Shown: piece by piece, positions 1-10,847 of the stretch
Layout of the letters: every line of letters begins with the position of its first letter
Position numbering within the stretch: the first letter of the stretch is position 1
From: Cryptomeria japonica
Lineage: Eukaryota; Streptophyta; Pinopsida; Cupressales; Cupressaceae
Direction of reading: 5' to 3'
NCBI RefSeq assembly: GCF_030272615.1
Contig: NW_026729299.1
Coordinates: 46,730-110,729, forward strand
Length of the DNA: 64,000 bases
Program-made: the position numbers and the translations under genes
The notes under the pieces: model-generated
Databases searched by the model: none
Told to the model about the DNA's origin: nothing
What the model saw: only the letters and a program-made list of their open reading frames with translations

Positions 1-99
1 AACGTCAACGGACAATGTGAAGGATTTTCAGGCATTGGGATATCGTCCAACTCGCGCAAACCCTCTGCTTTCTTCTGCACTGCCCTTAATTCTGAGTAA
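1..99 (+). CDS. Nudix hydrolase, 3' end of last exon (partial)
   Basis: These bases equal 32187-32285, the last 32 codons and TAA stop of the complete Nudix A gene. They belong to another gene copy whose first exons lie upstream of the window. The fragment encodes the C-terminal tail after the Nudix fold, ending in Leu-Asn-Ser-Glu at 85-96 with the stop at 97-99. It shows that at least one more copy of this gene, or the single-copy parent, precedes the window. Confidence 0.85.
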   Translation, partial: NVNGQCEGFSGIGISSNSRKPSAFFCTALNSE

Positions 100-3000
100 A
101 TTATCGGCATTTGCAAACTGAAGAACAAAGATAGAATGGATTTCAGCAATTTCATTCAATACATTCGTCCTAGTCATGTCTAGATATTCCTAGCACGCTC
201 CGTGTAACAATGATTTCCTCGATAGAATATTATATTTAAGTTAACATGTTGGACGAGTATATCTTTTTTAATCAAGTTTTGAAATAAATACAAATTTTTC
301 AATTATATTTGAAAAATATTTGTATTGTATATTTGACACTATGATCATTTGAAACAAAGATTTGTAACAATTTCATGTTTGAAGAATTTATATTTATGAT
401 TTCTTTTGTTTTTATGAAATGAGCTTAAGAACTATTTGTTTGTTGATTTATTTTGTTTCTACACATTAAAATTAGACTTTAGTGGACTTATACATAAATA
501 AATGGTTGATTTTATGTAATATAAATATATTATAAATGAACTCATACATCATCTTTCTAAAATTATTTCTCATACTCTTAAATTGTATTCTTAAGATGTA
601 AATAAAAGAGTCACCAAATATATCATTAGACGATAGTGTGTACACACACAAACTTTACTTTAAAAAAATGACATTGTACAGTTGAAATAACATGGCACTA
701 CGCACTTATGATAACTTCCACTTCATCTTTAACGACTTTCTTTCATTGCATGTGAAGCATGAAGATGCTTTTTAAAAAATAGTAGCTTTACAAAATGTTC
801 ATGCGGAGTACAACTATTCATAACTATTTAGCTAACTAGTTATCTAATGGTCATAGCCAACTATACATCTATGCAAATTTCTACTACATCTTTGTTATAC
901 CAAATTCAGACCATAGTCTTTTCTATACATATAAATGTGGCCATGCACTCTATCAAAGGCGATATTTTCTTGAAATATGTTGTCTTTATGAATGATTTTT
1001 TTATTGTTAAAATTTACCCTCGTATGATTTACTTGAAAATGTATGATGTGCATTCTTATCTATGCTGTAAAATATGACACTTGAAATTTGTGAAATATTT
1101 TTTATCTTCGCGTCTACATTTTTTTCTTGTTATTTCTACATTTATTTAGAATTCCCTTATATTTTGTATCAAAACCTATTGCTTTCATAGATATCTTTTT
1201 GCTATAGTGTATATATTGCCCTTTCTTGCATAGTCTATTTGCATCCAACTCCTAAACTCCTCCAACTGTACTATTTTCAAACTTTTTATTTTACATACTT
1301 GCTTTGATTTAGGTATCAGAAATAAATTTATTTTACTTCCCCTAATTCCTAACCAAGCTCTAGTGACTAATTAATTTTTTTTATACATAAAACTTTGATA
1401 TTAGCTAGTTACAGTGTGGTGAGACTGGTTGTATTATAATACTACTTTGAAATAGAAACATGGAATCAATTTTGTTTCAATAATCTACTTATCCATTGCT
1501 AACTGCACCTTAAGGGATCAATCCTTAGTAGGATTTTTGTGTTTAAAGAATTCATACCAAATACAATCCATTCTTGTGAGAAGGTAGATTTTAAAAATTC
1601 AATAATAGATGCAACAAGACTCCAATTATCCAAAATCCATAATCTAAAGTCTATACTGTCCAGAGATAGAAAATTGTACTTTGGAATAAAAGGCTTTCAT
1701 TTCCTATCATATTAATTAACTCTACTTGTGAGTTAAAAGTTTATTTTTAGGCATGCAGTGAGGTATGTTTTAGGCACGTAGAAGTTTTTTATTCAAGAGA
1801 ACCAATGGCTTCAATAAATAGATAACAATCACAAAATTATAGAATAAAATTATACACAACAAAGAATAAGCTGGCTACATAATAACTCCAAATCAAAACT
1901 CCTTGGTCTAACTGTTTTTTATTCCTTCTTTGGTGTTTCCTTACATAGTTGGTGCCTTCAGGTGGGGCTTGAATCCTTTTTCTTTATAGGATGGTATTTT
2001 GTGCATCAGTATCTTGCGCATTGAGTTTGTGGCTTGGGTTGGTACGACGTTTGGATAATCTTCTATTTCTCTACTTTTGCTAACCTAACTGTGGTTGTTT
2101 TTACCTTGGCGATAATTTGGAAGGCTAACTTGATCGAGGATTCTTTCAAGGTGGATCTTCTTAGGGGACTTGTTGTGCTCATTGATGTTGAAGAACCTAT
2201 TGAGGTTGCTCTTAATATGGCATTGGTCTGTATGATGTAGTTTACTCCTAGTTATAATGAGTTGGACCATTTGGTGGATAGCAAGGTTCTTATTGCTCGG
2301 TGGACCCTCTTGATGCTCCTACCAGATTTTCTACTCTGTGTTGTTGCAAATTCACTATGGTGGTATTTTGTGCTTCTATTGCTTCTAGTTATTTGAGTAC
2401 TTGCCATATTCAGTTACTTGTGGGCATGTTGTGTTCCCTTGGTTCTGATGACATTGGACCTATCAAGGTGCTCCAGGATGTCGTTGCTATAGTGATTTCT
2501 ATTGTAAAAGGTTGAGGGATGCCTTTGAAAACCCTATGAGTGTTTTTGTGCTAGTCCATTTCTTGGGTATAATTTTTTGTGTTTTTTTGGAATGGCTAGA
2601 TACTTTTTCTACCATAAAGCTTTTGGGTTTCTTTAGATCTATGTGGCTTGTGTTCACATGGTTTTTTGGCACCTTTAGTACTTTGTGATTTCTGTCCTTG
2701 CTAGAAATAATTTTTGGTCAAGGTGGTCCTATAGGTAAATGGTTGCGGGGTGACTTTCAAAATACACCATTTGATGTTTGTTCTCTTGACTGCTAATAAA
2801 TATCATTAATTAGTGTTTTAAATATTTTTAAATAGAAATTTACATCTTAATTTTATAAAATATCTTTTTTACATGAAAATATTTTAATAATTTTTTGACA
2901 AACATAAACTAAGAATAAATAATAAAGGATCATAAATTGCATGCATTAATATTATCTAGAACTAACCTCAATAAATATATTAATGAAGTAATTGACATCC

Positions 3001-3690
3001 ATTATATCTTTGTTTTTCAATTTTCACATGATTAAATTTTATAATCAATAATCTATTATAAATACTAAATAAATATATTATCGTACTTAATAATATACAA
3101 ATAATTTAAATAAAATGTTATGAAGTTTCATTTTGTTTGGTAAAGAATAATGCTTTTAGATTTGTTATTGTTGATTCTATTTGAATATGTAATCATATAT
3201 TAATAGAATCTTTACTAACTCAATGTTGAGATACAAAATTTAAATACGTATAAATAACAATGTTGACTTTATTTGTATTATAATAAATGTTGTTATTTAT
3301 AAACCATCAAGTCTAAACTTAGAACGATGAAATGTTGTTTTAAAATGTTTTATATGCTTCCATGCATTAAACATTAGTGTCAATTTTTGTAAAATGGGAG
3401 GAGCAAAGACATGTATATTGTCTTGCACAAAAACTTATTAATTATCTTGTGTTATGTGAAAGTTCTAATAGTAAACAAAATTTAGTCAATAAAAATATCA
3501 ATAAATACTATTAATTGATTTCTTAAATATTGTTTATGAAAAATTTACATCCTCAATTTATCAAAGATGAATATTCATTTTCAAAAACTATTATTATTTT
3601 TATATAAATTTTTTAATCAATACAAGTAAAGTAAAAATTAATCCCTAAATATTCTAAATACAAAACCAATTGACTTAAACGACTAGGACT
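100..3690. other. AT-rich spacer between convergent Nudix copies; no gene recognised
   Basis: The stretch is AT-rich with scattered stops. Three short ORFs (847-1077, 2034-2240, 2300-2515) match nothing I recognise. The part 1960-2790 is less AT-rich and in one frame reads as broken protein-like sequence, perhaps an old decayed coding or transposon fragment. About 100 bases just after the Nudix stop resemble, inverted, the sequence beyond pseudogene C (about 3690-3850), so the A and C copies share 3' flank as well as exons. Confidence 0.5.
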
Positions 3691-3848
3691 AATAATATCT
3701 AGCCCTGATTACAGTGGATGTAATAAGTTGCTGACATCCATTCTGTCTATGTTTTCAAATTTGCAAAGTCCGATTATTGAGAATCAACGACACCGCAATA
3801 AAAAGCAGAGGGTTTGCGTGAGTTAGACGATATCCTAATGCTCGAAAA

Positions 3849-5470
3849 TCATTTACATCGTCCCTCCATGTTGGCAACACACATGCCGATTATATCTTTT
3901 AGAAGTCTGCTTTGTTGGTTTTTAGGTTGAGATGCAAATTCTTCCATCGCCATCCATTGAAAAACAAAAACAAAAAATTGCTTGAACCCAAATTAAATTC
4001 CAATTTAGCGACATAGAATTACCACCATATGCTTAAACATGTACCTTGGCTGCTGAAATTTTTGTATCTTGCACAACAATGTTAGAAGAAACAGATCTCA
4101 ACATGCACACGAAGAGCAGATCAGATTTTTTGAAAGGGGCATTATGACCATCCCTGCAATTTATGCACCCACAACTATTAGAGAGCTAAAAATTACTATT
4201 TCAACCTTATCCTTCTTCGTACCAACCATGAAACAAGTTACAACTTTCTGTAATGAAAGTTTTTCTTACCTAAACCCAACCACTTGGACAAATTCTGTAT
4301 CAATCTATAAAAGCGCATGAATATTCTTCAAATTATCAAAAAAAGTTGAAAATTATATTGAACAGAAGGTAAAAATCCTGATTCAGAGGAAAATGGTTAG
4401 CTAGGTGACATTTACCTGTTTCTTCCTGAACTTCTCGTATGACCCCTTCCTTAATGCCTTCCCCTTATCAGAAATAAATAGTCGATAATTGCATTAGTGG
4501 GCGTTCATGAAAAAGGGCATTGCCATAAATTTAGTTTGATGAGGATATTTAAACCTGATACCTAGTTAATCCTTCCTATTTGCATCTTCCACAACCCGAA
4601 ATCTTTGTAAGGGCCACACTTTTCTTGAACTACTAGAACCTATATTGCCATTGTCACGATAATTTATGTATCAGATTTTTCACTTCAAACCACTAACCCA
4701 CAACCACTATTAAAATAAAATTTATGGGTAATCATTATAGTAACTTTACATTTTCCCAGTTATGTAAGAAAAGAAAATCCTCTTAACACGAACAACCACT
4801 CAAAATAGTGAATGTCTTTTCACACTTGACAGTTACATTGCTATGGATAGGAGGAGAATATTAAGCAGAGTAACTACAATATATAAGAATTGGATTATGT
4901 TTTTACCTCTCCCTCCTTGTTGAATACAAAAGCTGTGATTCCCACTTGATGAGAAGCATTATCAGGGATGGTAGGAGGAGTTTGAGGGATCCAATTCACT
5001 AACATCACATATGAAGGCTCTGCATGGTGGTACCAAAATCCCACCTGCAATTCACCAAACACTATTGAAGCATAAAAAAATGGCTTGGAGTGTAAAACAT
5101 TAATAGTTGTAGCAAAGTTTTGGAAAACTAACCTCAATCGCAACATGGACTAGTTTCACCTGTTCCTTGGGCACTTTAATCCAGATCGCTTTCTTGCCCT
5201 ATACGCGCATCTATCCAACAAGTATGAATTGAAGGTACTATTTATTACTAAGGGATTTGTATTTTAGAGTTAACATAGTGGGAATCATTGACCTGGTGTG
5301 CCCATTGAGAAAGTGATGCCTTGAGTGAAGCTGCAAAACGAGAAGCATCCTTTTGCATATTCTCTATATCAACAATGACACCATTATATCTGTCTTCGTG
5401 GGCTTTGAGAACATCACATATTTTGCTCAAAATTGTTTCAGCATCATTGATAACATCATTAGTGTAAGCG
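3849..5470 (-). pseudogene. Nudix hydrolase pseudogene (copy C)
   Basis: All eight exons of the Nudix A gene can be followed in order on the minus strand: exon 1 about 5293-5463, exon 2 5133-5198, exon 3 4907-5044, exon 4 4562-4639, exon 5 about 4423-4473, exon 6 4270-4304, exon 7 4045-4153, exon 8 3849-3956. Introns are kept, so this is a DNA-level duplicate and not a retrocopy. Lesions seen: the segment holding the A-type start codon is missing; exon 1 has a 12-base in-frame duplication; the last codon of exon 4 is TAG (4562-4564) instead of Gln; the exon 5 acceptor has lost one G, which shifts the frame; the exon 8 acceptor AG reads AA (TTCAA before TGG); and exon 8 ends early at TGA (3849-3851). 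Exon lengths 2, 3, 4, 6 and 7 equal those of A. It points tail-to-tail at the Nudix gene ending at 99. Confidence 0.88.
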
Positions 5471-5573
5471 ACTAAGCAGTGACTTGTCAACCTTTTGAAT
5501 ACAACTATGAGCAAGATTGGATTTGCAAATGCAAAATGAATTGATATGACTACAATAATAATTTGTGGTATAG

Positions 5574-5580
<7 letters not shown>

Positions 5581-5649
<69 letters not shown>
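5581..5649. repeat. AT dinucleotide microsatellite, 29 units plus tail
   Basis: AT repeated 29 times (5581-5638), then GT and four and a half more AT units. It lies in what would be the 5' leader of Nudix pseudogene C. At the matching place the A and B copies carry only short AT runs (about 30461-30475 and 28320-28335), so the tract grew only in C. Copy 2 has 28 units. Confidence 0.97.
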
Positions 5650-5855
5650 AAGTGGCAACTGAAGTTTCTTGGATTTGAGAGGAATTCTTTGGGGATGGTA
5701 ACAACCAACTACCACTACCTTTTGTCAGAAAAATGAAATAGGAAAACTTGAAACTTGTGGGCAAAGAAATGGATAAAAAGGAAAAACTTATGAACAATTG
5801 TGATACAGGGAAGCGCATGAACATCGTGAAGGTAAAGAAAGCTCAAATAAGGAAA

Positions 5856-5973
5856 TACACTGATTAACGTACTAGTAAGCATTTAACATTCTTGTGCAGG
5901 TTCGTTCTCCTTGTGTCCTCCTTGCCACAGTTTATTGACTTTCATATACGACGATTATTTGTTGAAATTGACC
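5856..5973 (-). promoter_or_regulatory. Upstream block of Nudix copy C, with W-box core
   Basis: On the minus strand this block resembles sequence upstream of Nudix A (29926-30060) and Nudix B (28597-28703). It holds a TTGACC W-box core (5968-5973 on the plus strand) next to an element containing CAAATAATCG, followed closer to the gene by a TTAA..GCTTACTA..TTAATCAGTG-like stretch. W-boxes are bound by WRKY factors in plants. That this is a working regulatory site is inference from conservation between the three copies. Confidence 0.5.
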
Positions 5974-6273
5974 TTTTTTAAAAGTAAATAAATATTTTGA
6001 GAGAGGTTTGAGGTTTTCTTATCCTCATTTTCTTACATCTTGTTACATCGTCTATTGTTCAAGCCATTCATCCGACTCAAAATTTCAATACTAGTCATTC
6101 TCATCTTCCTATATAATTCACTTGACTATGTCTACCTTCTATGCTTAGACTTCAAGCTTAACAATGACAATGATGAAAAAAAAGGTATGTAAAATATTAA
6201 GCAATCAATCTTAATTAACGGTTTCAAATTAGTTAGAACTTGACTAGCTGAAATTGAGAGAATGATAACTCAA
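5974..6273. other. Spacer between Nudix C upstream region and Copia 1; nothing recognised
   Basis: AT-rich DNA without an ORF, RNA gene or clear repeat. It ends where the Copia 1 LTR begins near TG at 6274. Confidence 0.4.
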
Positions 6274-7796
6274 TGATGAGCGAATAGTACCAAACCGGTA
6301 CTGAGAGGGGGGGGATGAATCAGTACAGAAAAAAATACAGTCCTAAACCGGTTTAACCGTAGACACTTCAAATGACTGGCAGACAACGACACCGGTTTGA
6401 AACAGAGTGCAACTGGTAAAGCTAAGAATGTTTGAGACAAGCATTAATTGGTTACTCACTTAGCTTTTCACTCAACTCGAGACTACACTACCATTTCACC
6501 CTTATGCATAAACAGGTAATCTATCATCAGATCATAATAACAGCTAGTTCAACATGTTTTATTGATAGGCATAAAACACAGAACCATCATATGCTTGACA
6601 GACAATAGCAAAGCATCACAAGATAAAAGCATCACACACGACACACATATTTTTCACGTGGAAACCCAACTGGGAAAAACCACGGTGGGGATGAATACCC
6701 ACAAACTATTTTTGAACTCTTTGGAAGTCCGCTCTGTTAGGATCCTTGTCTGGTTAGAGACATTACAATAGGTTCTGCTAGGAACCGATCCTGTTAGAGA
6801 TCACCCAGTCAAGGGATGGCTACAATACTCGATTAAGGGTTAAACCCTGTTAAAGGTTACCTTGTTAGAGGATTTAAAGAACTCAATAGCTAAAGGATTT
6901 CGAACTCGGTAGCTTTGAATTACCCTGTTAAAGGATTTTCAACAAGCCGGTTAAGGCTACCCTGTTAAGGGATTTTCCAACTGTTGAGGTGGTTAGACAT
7001 CAACAGGTATTACAATGATCTGGTAACAACACTCAATATCAATGCAGATCCACTTAAGCTCCTCTTCACCTTCTGCACTTACACTCTGTAGGTATCACTT
7101 CTCTCCTTTTGGTTTGGCAAGAATTACGTATCCCTTCTCTTGGATACACACACACACAACTTTTGCCAACAAATTTAGAGCAAGACACAACATTGACCTC
7201 ATAGGAAAATAGATAGGTCAGTAGCATAAACCCTAAACCCTAAACCTGTTAGGTTAAGGAATTCAAACGGTTCAATCCTGACCGTTGAGCACAGTGCTTT
7301 AAATGCGACAGTCTTGATCCAATCTCAAGACATTCTCCATCGTCCATTTCCACCGATTTTATGGCGGCTGATAACCCATCACACGTTATCACTGTTTAAC
7401 AGACTTCGCACATTCCTGAGGTAGATAGAAACAATCTCCCTCATGCAAGATCCTTCACGCACACAGGATTATGTGGCAACACGATCTGTTCTTCTTTACA
7501 ATGCTAACTCATCACACAATATCACCAGTTGAGCCACATAGGCTTGAAGCACATCAACCAGAAACCCTGAAGTTGAGACTACCAACCAGTAGTCATACAA
7601 CACTTCCATGTGCCGGTTGCCATAATTGTATGCCGATTCACCTTGAACAAACACACCATTTCACTTTGGCACAAATGTCGGTTCACAGTGTTATACCAGT
7701 TCTCACATCTGCCAATTCACACCTCTTGAACATATTGACATCAATGACAACATACAATGTCATGATGTCCACATACCGGTTCACATAATGCCAACA
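6274..7796 (-). repeat. 3' LTR of Copia element 1
   Basis: On the minus strand it starts TGTTGG directly after the polypurine tract; the far end (TG at 6274 or 6277 on the plus strand) is set less firmly. It contains many ACCGGTT motifs, a degenerate array of CCCTGTTAAAGGATTT-like units (about 6780-6985) and 2.7 units of the plant telomere motif (7228-7246). ORFs within it have no recognisable products. Confidence 0.7.
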
Positions 7797-8041
7797 ATCT
7801 CCCCCTTTGGCATTGATGACAATATACAAAGATATCTCTCCACTTCACATCTTCTCCCCCAATTTCTGCAGATATCTTCTCCGCTTCACATCTTCTACCC
7901 CTTTGACAACAATGTCAAAGTGGAGGCACAAGCTTCCCTGTTCCATTATGCCGCTCCCCCTGAGGAGTAGCGTCCTTCAACACATCAATCCTAAAGAAAA
8001 ATTTGTCTATGCAATACATGACTGGTGTGGAGCATATACCT

Positions 8042-9467
8042 TTAGTTCACCTCCTGAAGGGGTAGTACCCCTAATTCACCTCTTAAGTATATAAATGTAT
8101 TCTTTGGGAGAGGCTCAGTGAATATGTCTGCTAACTGCTCCTTACTGGAAACATGCTCCAGTGCAATCTCTTTATTCTGAACCTTTTCCCTCAAGAACTG
8201 ATACTTAAGCTCAAAGTGCTTGGTTCTAGAATGTAAAACCGGATTCTTGGAGATATTAATTGCACTAGTATTGTCACAAAATATACTTACCAGTTCAGAC
8301 ACTGGAACTTTGAAGCCATTCAATACATGCTTCATCCAAATTGTTTGAGTGCAATTCATGAAAGCTGCAACATACTCTGCTTCCGCTGTAGACTGAGAGA
8401 TACAACTCTGCTTTTTACTCATCCATGAGACCAGTCTACCACCGAGGAAGAATGCACACCCAGTTGTGCTCTTCCGATCATCTACATTACCAGCCCAATC
8501 AACATCTATGAACACTTTCAGGTTAAAATCATTATTGTATAGATACCATAACCCATAGTCAATAGTTCCTTTCAGATACCTAAGAATCCGCTTGACTGCA
8601 ACCAAGTGAGATTCTCTTGGACTTTTTTGGAACCTTGCAGTAATGCCAACTGCATGTGCAATATCCAGTTTGCTATGCACTACATAATGCATCTTACCAA
8701 TCATTGATCGGTATTCCTTCTTATCAACCAATACAGAGTCATCCTCTTTGGATAGTTTACAACCGGTCACCATCGGTGTACCAACCGGTTTGCTATCTTC
8801 CATGCCAAAGGTCTTCAACACCTCTTTGACATACTTGGACTGAGTGATAAAGATTCCATCTTTCCTTTGCTGGATCTGTAGTCCAATGAAGAACTTAATC
8901 TCCCCTATGAGTGACATCTCAAACTCTTTCTTCATCTCATATGCAAATTCATGTCTCATCTTGTCATCTCCACCAAAGATAATGTCATCAACAAATACCT
9001 CACAGATCAGGATCTGATCTCCTTCAGACTTCAAGTAGATATTGCCATCTTCACTTGTTCTCTCAAATCCAATCTTCACAAGATGGGAATGCAGGTGTTC
9101 ATACCATGCTCTAGGTGCTTGCTTTAGACCATATAAGGCTTTATGTAGCCTACACACCATGTCACTATCTTCAGATAGGGCAAATCCATCTGGTTGCTCT
9201 ATATACACCTCCTCATCAAGTACACCATTTAGGAATGCAGATTTTACATCCATTTGATATACTTTGAAGCCTTTAAAAGATGCATATGCAAGAAGCATAC
9301 GAACTCCTTCCAATCTAGCTACAGGAGCAAAGGTTTCTCCATAGTCTTCTCCTTACTCTTGGGCATATCCTTTGCACACCAGTTTGGCTTTGTTTCTAAT
9401 CACTGTGCCATCCTCATTCAGCTTATTTCTGAAGACCCATTTAGGAGTAAACTCGCTGGAGGATTTA
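8042..9467 (-). pseudogene. Copia Pol fragment: reverse transcriptase and RNase H
   Basis: Translation from 9467 begins with the RT entry region (Lys-Trp-Val-Phe) and runs to a stop at 8042. Visible motifs, in order, are LVCKGYAQ then a TAA stop (9353-9355) then GEDYGETFAPVARLEGVR; the RT core MDVKSAFLNG with its Asp; LYGLKQAPRAWY; the catalytic FVDDIIFGG (Phe for the usual Tyr); and the RNase H block DWAGNVDDRKSTTG, STAEAEY and DNTSAI, ending in ADIFTEPL. From the Met at 9313 there are 423 open codons, so decay is slight: one stop in a codon normally Gln or Glu plus loss of everything upstream. Integrase, protease and gag are missing, so it cannot act alone. It sits directly upstream of its PPT and 3' LTR. 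Confidence 0.9.
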
Positions 9468-10202
9468 AGAATCCAAACTGATAGATCACCTTGTTAGAGG
9501 ATTTGTACAATGAAGCTTGTTAGAGCTTACCCGGTTAGGGGATTTGATTTTGTTGCAGTGATTAGAAAACAACAAGAATGTTTGATCTGTTCTGCGTAGC
9601 ACAATACTTGCTTGATCAGATCATTCTAAGTACATTCAACAATGCTCTTCATCTTTAACACTTTTCGCTTTTCAACAAAAGCTTTCACTCTTTTCGCATA
9701 ATCTCCTCTCTATCACTTTCAGTATTATATTTGAAATGATTCACTAAGATGTCTTTAAATAGACATTCAAATCTTATGCCGGCCTAAGGAAATCAAAACA
9801 CAATTTCCTAGGTGCAGTGTATCTAGACAAGTAATCATAACTCATTACAAAATGACTGCCAAGAAAACAGTGCTAGTAACTCATCACAAAATCAAATACC
9901 GGTTAGAACAGTCAATACTGGTTGGAACAAAACATGTGAATCGTTGTCCTGGAATCTTCCGCTTGATCTCCATCTCCATCTTCATCTTCATTTTGATGCT
10001 GACTTAGTGTAGCCACATGTTATCTCTTAAGCACATGTCGGTTGACACAAAGTACCGGTTAGAGATAGACCTTAAACATGCCGATTGTCAGTGTAAACCA
10101 ATTGAAGTTACACTGGTAGTCAATGTAATCATATGTGTGTGTGAGAGTGTTTCATCAATGACAACAAGTGATGAATACATTACAATCATCGTCAAGCCAA
10201 CA
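9468..10202 (-). repeat. LTR remnant of a Copia 1 relative
   Basis: On the minus strand it starts TGTTGG at 10202, as Copia 1's 3' LTR does, and contains the same kind of CTTGTTAGAGGATTT and ACCGGTT motifs, but sequence identity to the LTR at 6274-7796 is low. Its 3' part is missing where it joins the RT fragment near 9468. At the other side it meets the truncated TR-GAG LTR within a CACACA stretch (10201-10206). Confidence 0.6.
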
Positions 10203-10764
10203 CACACAAACAACGAAAAAGGATATCTGCTTTAAAGGTGCGAAAGTTGTTACTGAACTTGGCGAATCTGTTCAAGGAGATTATAGCGAATTTGTTCAAG
10301 ATCATAGCGAATATTGTTGCTGTTGATAGAAAGTCCTTCAAGGTGTAGATTTGATACTTTGTTGTTGTTGATAGCAAGTTCTTCAAGGTGCAGATTTGAT
10401 ACAAACCCGAAGCAAATATATTCACTTGAAAGGGCAAACTTATTCCCTGTGGAAGTAAGAACCTAGTGCAAACCTGTTCATGATAAAGAAGTAGATCAGA
10501 TTTATGCAAGTGTGCAGAATACAGATCTCAGATTTGAGTTGCAGCTAAGTACACATTGTTACCTTTTGGAATTGAATGCATAATCAGACTTGTGGGCCTT
10601 TATTGCTGGGTTTTTCCTCTCAGGAGGTTTTCCCAGGGTATTTGCGTGCCGTGTTTCATTATTATTCATCTATGCCTAATTTTGAAAGTCACTAAACTAA
10701 ACAACAAATCAATTAAGATTCAGTTTCCGAGTTTTCCATTAAATCTGAAAGTCTAATTTCAACA
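10203..10764 (+). repeat. 5' LTR of TR-GAG, 5'-truncated
   Basis: Closely matches 12863-13432. About 257 bases at the LTR start (present at 12603-12859) are missing, replaced by the Copia 1-type LTR. The end is AACA directly before the primer binding site. An 8-base indel (TTTATGTT) separates it from the 3' LTR. It contains the hairpin-forming TTCCTCTCAGGAGG motif seen in other Copia LTRs here. Confidence 0.85.
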
Positions 10765-10777
10765 TGGTATCAGAGCC
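10765..10777 (+). other. Primer binding site (initiator tRNA-Met type), TR-GAG
   Basis: TGGTATCAGAGCC directly follows the CA end of the 5' LTR. This sequence is complementary to the 3' end of plant initiator tRNA-Met and is the usual primer site of Copia elements. Confidence 0.9.
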
Positions 10778-10847
10778 CTAGGTTCGTATAGAGGCTGTAA
10801 TCAGATTTGTGCTTCCTTCTAACCTGCTGATCAAAAGTTTAGTCCCC

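Larger units (their letters stand above)
6274..10202 (-). mobile_element. Ty1/Copia element 1, composite and 5'-deleted
   Basis: In minus orientation the order is LTR-like remnant (10202 down to about 9468), RT-RNase H fragment (9467-8042), polypurine tract (minus strand AAAGGGGGAGA, 7799-7809), and 3' LTR (7796-6274). Gag, protease, integrase and the primer binding site are absent. The upstream LTR begins TGTTGGCTTGACG and the downstream one TGTTGGCATTATG; they share layout and short motifs (CTTGTTAGAGGATTT, ACCGGTT) but are not the same sequence. No matching target-site duplication is visible. The structure therefore looks like a recombination or deletion product of two related elements. 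Confidence 0.75.

Noticed and set aside
847-1077. 76-codon ORF in the spacer
   Set aside because: AT-rich, low-complexity translation with no recognisable motif and no supporting signals; chance ORF.
5248-5824. ORFs with long Tyr-Ile runs over the AT tract
   Set aside because: They are translations of the microsatellite joined to pseudogene C exon 1, and the frame changes between the two unit copies.
7471-8094. Overlapping plus-strand ORFs (105, 60 and 95 codons)
   Set aside because: They lie antisense to the Copia 1 LTR and pol end, overlap each other in different frames and show no known motif.
6274-10202. A complete autonomous Copia element
   Set aside because: Gag, protease, integrase and primer site are absent, the two LTRs differ in sequence and an in-frame stop interrupts RT.
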